A stretch of 64,000 nucleotides of DNA, from NCBI GenBank assembly GCA_011389745.1, contig JAABTQ010000014.1, forward strand, positions 16,266-80,265. Direction: 5' to 3'. Of this stretch, positions 45,770 to 55,444 are shown piece by piece. The position numbers and the translations under genes were made by a program. This DNA is from Desulfobacteraceae bacterium (GTDB taxonomy: Bacteria > Desulfobacterota > Desulfobacteria > Desulfobacterales > SKZT01). The notes under the pieces are model-generated. The model was not told where the DNA came from. It did not search any database and was given only the letters and a program-made list of their open reading frames with translations. Each line of letters begins with the position of its first letter. Positions within the stretch are counted from its first letter, which is position 1.

Positions 45770-46309
45770 ATGAGGTCGTCGGATACTATTTTGGATGCCG
45801 CAGATATTGATCGCATCCTGATCAGAATAAGCCATGAAATTTTGGAAGTTCATAAAGGGGCTGAAAGATTGGCTTTGATAGGGATTCAAACCCGTGGGGT
45901 CTTTCTGGCCAAGCGTCTTCATAAAAAAATCAAGGAAATCGAGGAGGTGGAAATCCCTGTAGGGCAGGTGGATATTACGCTCTATCGGGATGACTGGACC
46001 CGAATCAGCACCAATCCGGTAATTCAGGCAACGGAAATTCCTTTTTCCGTTGATGGCAAAAAAATAATCCTTGTTGATGATGTCCTTTTTACCGGAAGGA
46101 CCATTCGGTGTGCCATGGATGCACTGATTGATTTCGGGCGTCCGGATCGAATAGAACTTGCCGTTCTGGTAGACCGGGGGCACAGAGAACTGCCGATACA
46201 GGGAAATTATGTCGGAAAATTTGTTGAAACCCGGCGGTCCGAAACGGTCAATGTCATGGTGACGGAATACGACGGAGAAGACAGAGTCGTGATTGAAAAG
46301 GAATCGTAA
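45770..46309 (+). CDS. pyrR: PyrR bifunctional pyr regulator / uracil phosphoribosyltransferase
   Basis: ALIGIQTRGVFLAKRL; IILVDDVLFTGRTIRCAMDALIDFGRPDRIELAVLVDRGHRELPIQGNYVGK. Confidence 0.95.
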   Translation: MRSSDTILDAADIDRILIRISHEILEVHKGAERLALIGIQTRGVFLAKRLHKKIKEIEEVEIPVGQVDITLYRDDWTRISTNPVIQATEIPFSVDGKKIILVDDVLFTGRTIRCAMDALIDFGRPDRIELAVLVDRGHRELPIQGNYVGKFVETRRSETVNVMVTEYDGEDRVVIEKES

Positions 46310-46312
46310 CCT

Positions 46313-46816
46313 ATGGGTACTCATGAACACAAACAGCATGCCCCCAAAAAGGCAGGTATTTCCATTTTATCCGTTTCCAGTACCCGCAGTCTTGAAAATG
46401 ATGAAAGCGGGCATTGGATTAAAAAAAGCGCAATAGATGCCGGACATGACGTACTGTTTCACCAGGTGGTTAAAGACGATGGCAACGATATCAGAGATAC
46501 GGTTACCCGATGGGTAAATGATCCAAAAATCCAGGTAATTATCCTAACCGGCGGCACAGGAATCGCCCATAAGGATGTCACTATCGAAACGGTCCGGCCT
46601 CTATTTGAAAAGGAGCTTACCGGCTTTTCCATATTATTTGCCCAGTTGAGCTTTAGGGAAATCGGTGCGGCAGCCATGCTATCCCGCGCCACAGGAGGCA
46701 TGATCGGCAATACCAGTGTGTTTTGTATTCCGGGAAGTCTCAATGCCTGTAAGCTCGCCTTCAAAGAACTGATTTTGCCCGAATTGGGCCATTTGATCAA
46801 ACACGCGGTTGAATAA
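46313..46816 (+). CDS. moaB: Molybdenum cofactor biosynthesis protein B
   Basis: SILSVSSTRSLENDESGHWIKKSAIDAGHDVLFHQVVKDD; VIILTGGTGIAHKDVTIETVRPLFEKEL; ATGGMIGNTSVFCIPGS. Confidence 0.93.
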   Translation: MGTHEHKQHAPKKAGISILSVSSTRSLENDESGHWIKKSAIDAGHDVLFHQVVKDDGNDIRDTVTRWVNDPKIQVIILTGGTGIAHKDVTIETVRPLFEKELTGFSILFAQLSFREIGAAAMLSRATGGMIGNTSVFCIPGSLNACKLAFKELILPELGHLIKHAVE

Positions 46817-46848
46817 GATCATTACCGCGGGATAGGATTAGCTTTGCC

Positions 46849-49800
46849 ATGTGTGGAATAGTCGGGTATTTCGGTCGTGCGGCAAATAGTCTGACACGGG
46901 TGCTGACAGCCATGTCGGCGATTATCTATCGTGCTCCTGACAGTACTGGAATTGGTATTTTCGGAGATGAAAACGAACCTGTCCGCGCCAGAAAAGCAAC
47001 CGGCTCGGTCATTCAATTGGTGGATGTTCTCCTGAAAAATCCGCTCTATCCCAATTTGCCCCAGGAGCTGATGGGTTTTTTTGACTCTATGGCGGACAAA
47101 TCATACCTGGAAGAGCGTCAGCTCAGGTTGCTTATTTTTGAGGGCCTTCCCACGAATTATTTTCTTGATCTTAAAAAAGGGAAAATGGCCTACCCCTTAT
47201 TCAGCGAACTGATCGACGTGGACAACCCTGATCCCCGTCGAATTGCTCCCGGATGGCCCGGACGATCAAATCCTTTGCCATCGCCGGTTATTGAATCGCG
47301 GGAAGACCTTCGGCAAGTGGTTTTAAAACTCATTCAAGACTATGATCTTTCCACCGTCGTGATTAAATCTTTTATCAGAAATGCCTTGTCCGGCACCATT
47401 GAAAGACGCCGGAAAGAAGGATATCTCGAAGTGGAATCCTCTGATATTCTGACAGCATTTGATCAGGTTTACGAAGAAATTCTATCCGAGGAAAAAGTGC
47501 CACAAACGGCGGACTTTGAATTGGAATTATTCTGGGAAACACAAAAAGCATCGGAATATTTGTGGCGATTTCTGCGAACCAGCAGGATAAAAATCCCCAT
47601 AGATTACGATACGGACGGAGTACGAGGTATTTTTCGCTTATTGGATGGGGTGTTGATGAGTCGTTTGCCAATGCGGCCCCACCTGGGAGAAGCCTTGCAG
47701 CATCAATTGGAGACTCTCTGGCCTCAGGCCGAAAAAATTTTTCCTCTGAATTGGAAGACCCTTTATTTTGCTGAAAAAGGCGCCAACCTCTATGGATGGG
47801 CAGCTGCAGCAGCCCTGATATTTTTGGAAAAGGAATTGAGAGGCTTTTCCGAAACCATCAATACCGGCTCAAAAGAAACACAAATGGGCTATTATGTTAT
47901 CCCCGGAAAAACCCATCCGACGGTCCTGTCGGGTCTTCTGCCCCCGATCGTATCCCAGGGGCGCTGGGCACTTCAATCCGCAGTCACCGCCAAAAATTCC
48001 CACCCCTTTTTCGACACTCATTTTCAACGAATCATCGTTTTAAACGGCCAGTTTAATACCAATGTCGAATCCGATGTCCGTTCATTTCTGGAAAAAGTGG
48101 CCAATTATTCTTTCAGAAGTGAAAATTCTTCGGAATATTTCGCCCTGCTCTGGGGATATTACTTCAAGCGCCTCAGCGAAGAAAAAAAGCGATTTATAAG
48201 TATCCGAACCCAGATCGAAACCGGTCTTGAAACCTACGATATCGGAAGCCAGTCTGTCGATTATCAGATCTTTCATCGGTTAAGAGGAAAATCTCAGGAG
48301 CAGATTGATGAACTGGCATTTATTGAAACTGCCAGAAAGTTGACCCGGGGCGGAGGCCAGATCGCTGTATCCGGACTCAGTTTGCATTCTACCCGCAAAC
48401 TGCTCGTGGCGAGCCATAACCGTCCTGTTTTTATCGTTCGCAGAATTGAAACCCAAGATGTCATGGTTGTGTCGGATATTAACGCGGCCATGGGACTTTT
48501 TCCCCAGAAACTGATCAGTGAGGTCACACAAAAATTAAAATCTATCGGGTTAAAACATCTTGAATTATTGGATGAGCTCAACAGGCAAAATGCCCCGAAG
48601 AATTTCAAGCATGCCGAAATTCACAGATACAGGGAAGAAGAAAATTCGCTGTTAAAAAATTTTGCCGTCGAAGTTTATCCCCTGGATGGCAAGGAACTGT
48701 TTGCCGGAATTTCCGGTTCAATTGAAAACAATCAGTTAAAAAGAACCATTTACATCACCGATTTTGACGGAAATCCCATCCCGGATATCGAGCCTTTTGA
48801 GACCATTCTGAGTCCGCCGCAAATTCAAAAAGATTTTTATACGTCCTTTTACGAGACCCATTTGAATGAGATTCCGGATCGCCTGTCGGAAATAATCAGT
48901 TATTATATGCCGGATTCACAAGATCTTCCCCGATTGAACATCAAGACAGGACTTCTTCAGCGTCGATTCGGCCATAATTTCAACGGGCTGAAACGCATTG
49001 TGATGGTTGGGATGGGAAGTGCCAACAATATGAATCTTGCGGCACGTTTTTTTATCCGGAACATCTTACCCCAAATGGATGTAGTGGTTATAAGGCCCGT
49101 GGAAATCGAAAACCTGTTTAAAGTTATCTCTCCGGAAAAAGACCTGGTGATTCTCAGCAGCTGGTCCGGCACTACCGCCGATATCGTGCAATTTGCAAAT
49201 CATTTGAATTCTCACAATATACCTTTTTTGGCAGTTACCGAGAAATTGTTTTCCGATCTGGGCCTTATTGCCGAAAGAAGCGGGGGTGTTTTATCCACCC
49301 TGAGCGGTGAGGAAGTCACCGTATCAGGAATAAAAAGCACCTTGTGCATGTTGTTTTGCCTCTGTCTTTTTGCTGTCTGGCTATGTTCACGCATATCCGG
49401 TGAAAAAAAAGCATCCGAGTCTATGGCACAACTTCGCGAAATTCCCGATATTCTGTCCCAATTGCTCAAAGACGAAAAGGTAAAGAAGTTCTGCGAACGG
49501 ATATCCTCTGAAAGCGCTCAAAGTTGCGCCAATTTTGTCATCGATGCCCTCAACACCACTGGTGTAGGGTATGAAGCCGCCTCCAAGCTGGAAGAGTGCA
49601 GCTGGTCTTCCATAGGCAAACCTCTTGATTATAATGACCTGTATATCCAGTGCCTGAGGAAAGATTTGGAGTATAATCTAATCCTGATGATTACAACTTA
49701 CAAACCAAGACTTTCCGAAGCCATAACCATTATGAAGAGGTTATACCTCGAAAAAATCCCTTTTGCAGCGGTCTGCACATCCATCAGGGAATTGGCAAAA

Positions 49801-51411
49801 GTGGAAATGTTTTCCCAAAACCGATGTATCTGTTTACCCTCGGCAGATCCGCCATTGCAACCCTTTGTTGATTTTGTATTTTTCTATATGCTTTCTTTCC
49901 ATTACGGTCGCGCCCATGGACGGTCCTCTGATTTTCCCAGAAACCGCGCCAAGTCTGTTACTGCGGGAAGAAACCTGCTAAGTGAGCCGGCATCCAATGC
50001 AAAAGAGTTCCATCAACTGGATTTCAAAGCCCGGGGAATCCGGCTTGAGCAAAACGTATCCGATGAATGGCTTTCCCAGGAAACCATTTGGGAAACAACA
50101 GCTGAAACTTATTGGGAAAAAAACTATTTCAGACAAATGCGCCAACTGATCCGGATCATTCAGGACCAGAATGCCATCGAGTGTTTGGTGCATACTCCCA
50201 TGGAAAATAAGTTTGATCATATGATCCGGCATCTGTCAAACGCACTTGCCGAAGAAAGGGAAATTATATTTCTGTCATTTGACAGGCCCGCCAATGCCGC
50301 AGCAAAAAACCTGGCTGTACAACTCAACCGTCTGCTTTCAAGCTCTTTCAGGGCTGCAAGCCCTCTGGATCCCATGAAAAGTTTTTCTGATCACTCCCTG
50401 ATCTTTTTGCTCGATTCAAGATCCCATGATATTGCTTCCATTGAAACAATCAGCGAGAACCTGCCGTCCGGGTGCATTTATGTCGGTCCTGAATCTGATA
50501 TATCCAGCCTGAACAATCCCCAAGGATGCTGTTTTTTCAAAGAGCCCTTTGCTTTTTGTGAAAGTGATCTGCTTTATATAACGGTATTTTTGCTGTTCAC
50601 TGAAGCGATCCGTAGGCTGGCACCTTCCAGAGCGGAAATCCTTAAAAAACTTATGAAGAAAGGTTGCCTGGGTCTGAGAAATATCATGGAAAACATGGCC
50701 TTAAAAAATGCGATAAACGATTCCATTGTATCTAACTCAGGATATCTGTCGTCATTTCTTATCGGCCCCACCGGAGGTATCGGCGATTTATGGACCGATC
50801 GTTTTGACCAGTTTTCGAGAATGATTCTTCAAAGCTACTATTATGGTGAGAGCGCCCATGGCCCCCTGGTGACCATAGATCCTAAAGTATGTGACAAATA
50901 TGTGCGGCTGGGGCCCAGAAACACAATGGTTCCCCTCTATGGAGAAGAGAAAGTCGATGAATGGGAAAAGCGATATCTGAACGGACGAAGCACGGATGTT
51001 TTTTTAAACCAGTCTCCCAATTATCTTTTTTATCAGGTTGAAACCCCGTTTTTTGCCGATGGAAACTGGTATTTTCCGGTATTGAGGAAAGACTATGATA
51101 CCATAGAAGACAATCTGGTTATCCTGGATGCCACCAGCGAAAGATATCTTGCGCACGCCCAGGATGAAATGTCCACATTCGGTGCCCGCTATGCAAGGAT
51201 GGTGGTTATTTCCCAGGAAGCTTTTTTCGGAGCGGAACAAAAAATTTCTCTTTTTAAATATCCAATCAGTCATATGCTGCTTTTACCCCCGCTTTTCGAG
51301 GATAATAAAACCATGATTCCCATTCCGGATTTGATTTTGCCCATTGCCATGAGCATGATTTCGATGGCCATGACCGGAGCCACTCAAAAACTGATCAATG
51401 GGCGGAGTTAA
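46849..51411 (+). CDS. Very large GlmS-like protein: N-terminal class II glutamine amidotransferase domain plus SIS domains (1520 aa)
   Basis: MCGIVGYFGRAANS...IIYRAPDSTGIGIFG; NSHPFFDTHFQRIIVLNGQFN; SIS segments (IVMVGMGSANNMNLAARFFI...LVILSSWSGTTADIVQFA). Confidence 0.85.
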   Translation: MCGIVGYFGRAANSLTRVLTAMSAIIYRAPDSTGIGIFGDENEPVRARKATGSVIQLVDVLLKNPLYPNLPQELMGFFDSMADKSYLEERQLRLLIFEGLPTNYFLDLKKGKMAYPLFSELIDVDNPDPRRIAPGWPGRSNPLPSPVIESREDLRQVVLKLIQDYDLSTVVIKSFIRNALSGTIERRRKEGYLEVESSDILTAFDQVYEEILSEEKVPQTADFELELFWETQKASEYLWRFLRTSRIKIPIDYDTDGVRGIFRLLDGVLMSRLPMRPHLGEALQHQLETLWPQAEKIFPLNWKTLYFAEKGANLYGWAAAAALIFLEKELRGFSETINTGSKETQMGYYVIPGKTHPTVLSGLLPPIVSQGRWALQSAVTAKNSHPFFDTHFQRIIVLNGQFNTNVESDVRSFLEKVANYSFRSENSSEYFALLWGYYFKRLSEEKKRFISIRTQIETGLETYDIGSQSVDYQIFHRLRGKSQEQIDELAFIETARKLTRGGGQIAVSGLSLHSTRKLLVASHNRPVFIVRRIETQDVMVVSDINAAMGLFPQKLISEVTQKLKSIGLKHLELLDELNRQNAPKNFKHAEIHRYREEENSLLKNFAVEVYPLDGKELFAGISGSIENNQLKRTIYITDFDGNPIPDIEPFETILSPPQIQKDFYTSFYETHLNEIPDRLSEIISYYMPDSQDLPRLNIKTGLLQRRFGHNFNGLKRIVMVGMGSANNMNLAARFFIRNILPQMDVVVIRPVEIENLFKVISPEKDLVILSSWSGTTADIVQFANHLNSHNIPFLAVTEKLFSDLGLIAERSGGVLSTLSGEEVTVSGIKSTLCMLFCLCLFAVWLCSRISGEKKASESMAQLREIPDILSQLLKDEKVKKFCERISSESAQSCANFVIDALNTTGVGYEAASKLEECSWSSIGKPLDYNDLYIQCLRKDLEYNLILMITTYKPRLSEAITIMKRLYLEKIPFAAVCTSIRELAKVEMFSQNRCICLPSADPPLQPFVDFVFFYMLSFHYGRAHGRSSDFPRNRAKSVTAGRNLLSEPASNAKEFHQLDFKARGIRLEQNVSDEWLSQETIWETTAETYWEKNYFRQMRQLIRIIQDQNAIECLVHTPMENKFDHMIRHLSNALAEEREIIFLSFDRPANAAAKNLAVQLNRLLSSSFRAASPLDPMKSFSDHSLIFLLDSRSHDIASIETISENLPSGCIYVGPESDISSLNNPQGCCFFKEPFAFCESDLLYITVFLLFTEAIRRLAPSRAEILKKLMKKGCLGLRNIMENMALKNAINDSIVSNSGYLSSFLIGPTGGIGDLWTDRFDQFSRMILQSYYYGESAHGPLVTIDPKVCDKYVRLGPRNTMVPLYGEEKVDEWEKRYLNGRSTDVFLNQSPNYLFYQVETPFFADGNWYFPVLRKDYDTIEDNLVILDATSERYLAHAQDEMSTFGARYARMVVISQEAFFGAEQKISLFKYPISHMLLLPPLFEDNKTMIPIPDLILPIAMSMISMAMTGATQKLINGRS

Positions 51412-51426
51412 TATCAAAAAAAGCAC

Positions 51427-52110
51427 ATGACTTCCGACAACATCATTATCAGCCCAAAGCCGCAAGACTTGGCCGTAACAATTAAACAGGTGGCCCGGTA
51501 TACGGGGGGAAGCCGTTATCGGATGGATGCCGATATGGAAAAAATGGCTGTCTCGGTTTTGGAAGAGGCCATAAATCTGATTGATCCTGCGTTGGTATAT
51601 TCCGTTCATGAAATATCCCAACTGCATAATGATATACGCACCGGACTTTTTTTGCCTGAAAATACAGAAGAAGCCCCGAAAATCGCCGGTTGTATCTGTA
51701 CATTAGGACCAAAACTTGAGACTTCAGTCAGTGAGGCAATGCAAACCGGTGACGGTCTTCGAGGGGTGCTTTTAGATGCGGCAGGTGTAGGGTTGCTGGA
51801 GTCTTTAGGAAATTTATCATTTGCCCATATCCGCGATAAGGCCCGAAAATACGATTTGTATGCCGGTTGCCGTTCGGGTCCCGGTTACAACCATGTGCCC
51901 ATGGAGGCTCAAATTCATTTGTTTTCAATGGTGGATTCAACAGGTATCGGAGTATTCCTGAGGAATTCTTTGGTCATGAGTCCGGCAAAATCATTGTCGT
52001 TTTTTGTGGTTTTTTACAAAAAACCTCATGCGGAATCCGATGCTTACAAATGCCGTACCTGTGACCTGACGGATTGCTCTTATCGAATCGGCAATAAAGT
52101 AAAAAAATAA
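51427..52110 (+). CDS. Vitamin B12-dependent methionine synthase activation-domain-like protein
   Basis: VARYTGGSRYRMDADMEKMAVSVLEEAINLIDPALVYSVHEI; LDAAGVGLLESLGNLSFAHIRDKARKYDLYAGCRSGPGYNHVPMEAQ; C-terminal CRTCDLTDC. Confidence 0.75.
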   Translation: MTSDNIIISPKPQDLAVTIKQVARYTGGSRYRMDADMEKMAVSVLEEAINLIDPALVYSVHEISQLHNDIRTGLFLPENTEEAPKIAGCICTLGPKLETSVSEAMQTGDGLRGVLLDAAGVGLLESLGNLSFAHIRDKARKYDLYAGCRSGPGYNHVPMEAQIHLFSMVDSTGIGVFLRNSLVMSPAKSLSFFVVFYKKPHAESDAYKCRTCDLTDCSYRIGNKVKK

Positions 52111-52150
52111 TATCTGATCCAAACTTTGAACTATCGTATGAGAATTAAAA

Positions 52151-53794
52151 ATGACCAAAAAGGATGAATTTACAATATTCCTCCATGATAATCCGATTAA
52201 GGTAAAAAAGGGCCAAAGCCTGATGCATGCCCTGTTGGAAAAAGGCATCTTTTTGAGGGCTGATTGCGGCGGCAGCGGGCGATGTGCAAAATGCAGCGTC
52301 AAAATTATTCAGGATCTTCCGGAATCAAAAAAGCTTTTGGAAAGTAAAGATGAGAGCACCGAAAGCACAAGGTTCAATTACCGGAATGTCCTGGCATGTC
52401 AGGAAACAGTTACTGAAAATCTTGTGATCGAAATTCCCCAATCGGTAAACTTAAGCCCTGATGCCATTCAAAAACCAAGGATTTCCCATAAGCTCAACTC
52501 CCGTATATCCGGTATTTTAACAGGTGAGCATTCGACTTCCGGACATTGTCTGGCAGTAGACCTCGGAACCACAACCATTGCCATTTATCTCTGCAATTTG
52601 GAAAATGCATCCATTGATGGTTCGGTTTCCCTGAAAAATCCGCAATTCCTTTTCGGTACCGATGTCATGAGCCGAATCACAGCCTTGTCTGAAAATCCGA
52701 TGATTTTAGGACGACTCCAGAAGGTTGTGGTCCAGGCCATTGACTTGGGAATCCGTAACCTGTGTCTTTCCAGAAATGAAATCGATCCAAAAAGTATCAG
52801 GCGCATGGCAGTGGTGGGAAATTCAGTCATGCTTCACCTGTTTCTCGGAAAAGATCCCTCTAGTATCGGAGTGGCACCTTATGAGCCAAAATTTTATGAA
52901 ACTCAAATGGTTTCTGCAGGTCGGCTTGGATTCAATTTCAATCATAACACTGAAATTTTTACAATTCCTTTAATATCCGGGTTTTTAGGAGCCGACATTG
53001 TGGCTGCATCCCTGGCCGTGGACCTGAAAGAACAACCGTTCGGCACTGTCCTGGCCGATGTGGGCACCAATGGAGAATTGATGGCGGTCGGATCGGAATC
53101 AATGATAGCCACGTCGTGCGCCACGGGCCCTGCATTGGAAGGCGCCGCTATCGAGCATGGCATGCAGGCGGTCTCCGGAGCCATATCTGCGGTGTCGATA
53201 GATATGACTTCCGGCAGGGTCAAATACATGGTTAAAGGAAGCCGAAAACCGCGAGGAATTTGTGGGTCCGGAATCATCAGCGCCGTGGCGGAGCTGCTTA
53301 GAGCAAAAATACTGCTTCCTGACGGACGATTTGACCCATTCTCCGGATATGACCGGATTCGGTTAAATCATAAAAATATCCCTGAGTTTGTACTGGTTTC
53401 TGAAAACGAATCCGGTACCGGAAAAGTCATCACACTCACCCAGGCGGACATTCGAAATGTGCAGCTTGCCAAAGGCGCGTTTCGTACCGGAATTGACCTT
53501 CTGTGTGAAAAAATCGGCTTGGCTGTTCCCCGCCGATTGCTTGTGGCCGGTGCCTTCGGAAACTATATCCGAAAACAGGATGCTTTGGCTATCGGCATGT
53601 TTCCCCCAATGTCGGAAAAAAATATCCGTATTGTCGGAAATGCCGCCGGAGAAGGTGCAATTCTCTCACTTTTCGATACGCAAAGCCTTATGCAAGCCCA
53701 TGATCTCGCCAATTCTACCCAGGTAATCGATCTGGCCTCCCACAAAAATTTTCAGGATCATTTTGTTGATTCGTTGTCGTTTCCGGAATCCTGA
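52151..53794 (+). CDS. RACo/RamA-like ASKHA-domain corrinoid reductive activator with 2Fe-2S ferredoxin domain
   Basis: ADCGGSGRCAKCSVKI 2Fe-2S motif; LAVDLGTTTIAIYLCNL; VLADVGTNGELMAVG; CATGPALEGAAIEHGM; GICGSGIISAVAELLRA. Confidence 0.9.
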   Translation: MTKKDEFTIFLHDNPIKVKKGQSLMHALLEKGIFLRADCGGSGRCAKCSVKIIQDLPESKKLLESKDESTESTRFNYRNVLACQETVTENLVIEIPQSVNLSPDAIQKPRISHKLNSRISGILTGEHSTSGHCLAVDLGTTTIAIYLCNLENASIDGSVSLKNPQFLFGTDVMSRITALSENPMILGRLQKVVVQAIDLGIRNLCLSRNEIDPKSIRRMAVVGNSVMLHLFLGKDPSSIGVAPYEPKFYETQMVSAGRLGFNFNHNTEIFTIPLISGFLGADIVAASLAVDLKEQPFGTVLADVGTNGELMAVGSESMIATSCATGPALEGAAIEHGMQAVSGAISAVSIDMTSGRVKYMVKGSRKPRGICGSGIISAVAELLRAKILLPDGRFDPFSGYDRIRLNHKNIPEFVLVSENESGTGKVITLTQADIRNVQLAKGAFRTGIDLLCEKIGLAVPRRLLVAGAFGNYIRKQDALAIGMFPPMSEKNIRIVGNAAGEGAILSLFDTQSLMQAHDLANSTQVIDLASHKNFQDHFVDSLSFPES

Positions 53795-53854
53795 ATTTTC
53801 TTTTCAGAACTACGTAAACCTGAAAACCGGATTGTGTCTCTGTCATTTAAGCGG

Positions 53855-53975
53855 TTGTCATTCTGAGTGAGCAACATCAGCGACTGGATACCAAAAAAGA
53901 TAATATTTTCCTGTATGCTGCTTGAAACCGAAAAATCTCCGGTTTCAAGCCTGCAGGGATTATCAAAATTGACTT
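53855..53975. repeat. Diverged partial repeat-element copy with an internal perfect 11-bp hairpin
   Basis: TTGTCATTCTGAGTGAGC left-end similarity to 41243-41260; GCTTGAAACCG-aaaaatctc-CGGTTTCAAGC (53920-53950); tail similar to 29531-29563. Confidence 0.5.
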
Positions 53976-54195
53976 GACACGGTAAAAAACAGGACCATAG
54001 ATACAGAAACGAAAGTTAAAAAATACCATCGGGAGCAAAGTGATTTTCCGTGCATGGTTTGGGGTAACCCATTAAAAAAGCCCCTTGTCAAGGAAGGTAG
54101 AATGAGGTCGGACCAAGCAAACTATATAATATGACGAATAATATTCTTGGAAAAAATCGATTTTCACCTTCAATATCTTCCATTTTAAGGTCAAA

Positions 54196-55131
54196 ATGAC
54201 AGGTGTATCTTTGGGAAAAGTTCCGGAGATAGAATTCCAACCAAAACCCACTGCGGGCAAGCCGCAGATGTTCTCGTTAGCCAAGAAAGAAGACATGCCT
54301 CCAACCACCTCAGTGCCTGAAGCATATCGAATACAGTTCCGTTCATTTACCCCCTTTCTGCTGATCTCGTTCGGCATGGCTTGGGGTATCCTTGGACTGT
54401 ACATTTTCCTCCCGGAACTTATGGGAACAGCGTTCGGCCAGCTCACCGGCAACCATCCGCTCTTCTTCCTGGCTGTGTACGCGCCTGCAATCGCGGCGTT
54501 CACTCTTGTTACCCGCAACGGTGGTATCGCCGGCCTGCGGCGCTTCCTCGGACGGGCGTTGCTCTGGCGCTGCAGCGCAGCCTGGTATGCCTTTCTGATC
54601 ATTGGCATTCCGTTGATCTTCATTGCCGGTTCCGCTTTTAGAGGGAACCTATTTACAGAACCGTTTCCATTTGCATCCCTTCAGGCCCTGCTCGTGGCGT
54701 TGATCCTCGCCGCCATCAAAGGCCCGGTCGAGGAGTTCGGCTGGCGGGGGCTCGCACTTCCTCTTCTGCAAAGTAAGTTCGCTCCAATCTGGGCCGGGCT
54801 TATTCTTGGAGCCATATGGGGGATTTGGCATTTGCCTGCATTCCTCTTGAGCGGAACCCAGCAGAGTGAGTGGTCGTTCATGGCATTCTTTGCTGGGTGC
54901 TTGGCGATAAGTGTCATCGCAACTGCACTGTTCAATAGGTCGCGTGGCAGCATTCTGCTGTCAGCGTTCTTCCACTTCTCGCTCATGAACCCGATCTTTC
55001 CTGATGCGCAGCCCTACGACACACACCTGCTGATAGTTGCCACCGTCCTTATCGTTTGGTGGAACCGCAAGAATATGTTTACAAAGGAAGGATCGATCAC
55101 AGAAGTCATTCCGCACGGAAAAAGCGACTGA
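54196..55131 (+). CDS. CPBP-family intramembrane metalloprotease
   Basis: GPVEEFGWRGLALPLLQSKF (EExxR-like motif) and WGIWHLPAFLL; multiple TM segments; base composition visibly more GC-rich than flanks. Confidence 0.9.
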   Translation: MTGVSLGKVPEIEFQPKPTAGKPQMFSLAKKEDMPPTTSVPEAYRIQFRSFTPFLLISFGMAWGILGLYIFLPELMGTAFGQLTGNHPLFFLAVYAPAIAAFTLVTRNGGIAGLRRFLGRALLWRCSAAWYAFLIIGIPLIFIAGSAFRGNLFTEPFPFASLQALLVALILAAIKGPVEEFGWRGLALPLLQSKFAPIWAGLILGAIWGIWHLPAFLLSGTQQSEWSFMAFFAGCLAISVIATALFNRSRGSILLSAFFHFSLMNPIFPDAQPYDTHLLIVATVLIVWWNRKNMFTKEGSITEVIPHGKSD

Positions 55132-55133
55132 TG

Positions 55134-55186
55134 GCTAACCATGCCATGCACAGCGGAATTCCCGTCCGTGTGCATGGTCACGTAGA
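55134..55186 (+). other. Degenerate attC-like hairpin immediately after the CPBP stop codon
   Basis: GCTAAC (55134-55139), CCATGCACA (55144-55152) pairing with TGTGCATGG (55169-55177), then CGTAGAG in place of a GTTAG core. Confidence 0.4.
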
Positions 55187-55194
55187 GGGATTAT

Positions 55195-55245
55195 TATCCA
55201 AAACCGGAATTTTCCCGGTTCGAAAATTTCAAAGATACCTTTTTT
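55195..55245. repeat. Dispersed palindrome-containing repeat, copy 1
   Basis: tatccaaaaccggaattttcccggttcgaaaatttcaaagatacctttt; copy 2 at 57796-57846. Confidence 0.6.
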
Positions 55246-55444
55246 AGATAAAGATTCTCCCGATGAGATTAGATTTAAAGTACTACAACAAATAATTTGG
55301 TTGCTGCATCAGAGGAGATTTTGAAAGAGAGCCGTTTTGAAGGATTGTAGGTTAAATGTGGATTTTCTTGAATTTAAGGGCTACAATCGGAATCATTTTA
55401 TTAAAAAATGGGGAAAGAGTTGCTCTGATGAGGGAGAAAACTTC

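Noticed and set aside
45686-46339. 217-aa ORF antisense to pyrR
   Set aside because: PyrR motifs are unambiguous on the plus strand; antisense ORF has no family features.
54072-54623. 183-aa ORF antisense to the CPBP gene
   Set aside because: Low-complexity Arg/Pro-rich sequence, typical GC-rich shadow ORF; the plus strand has CPBP motifs.
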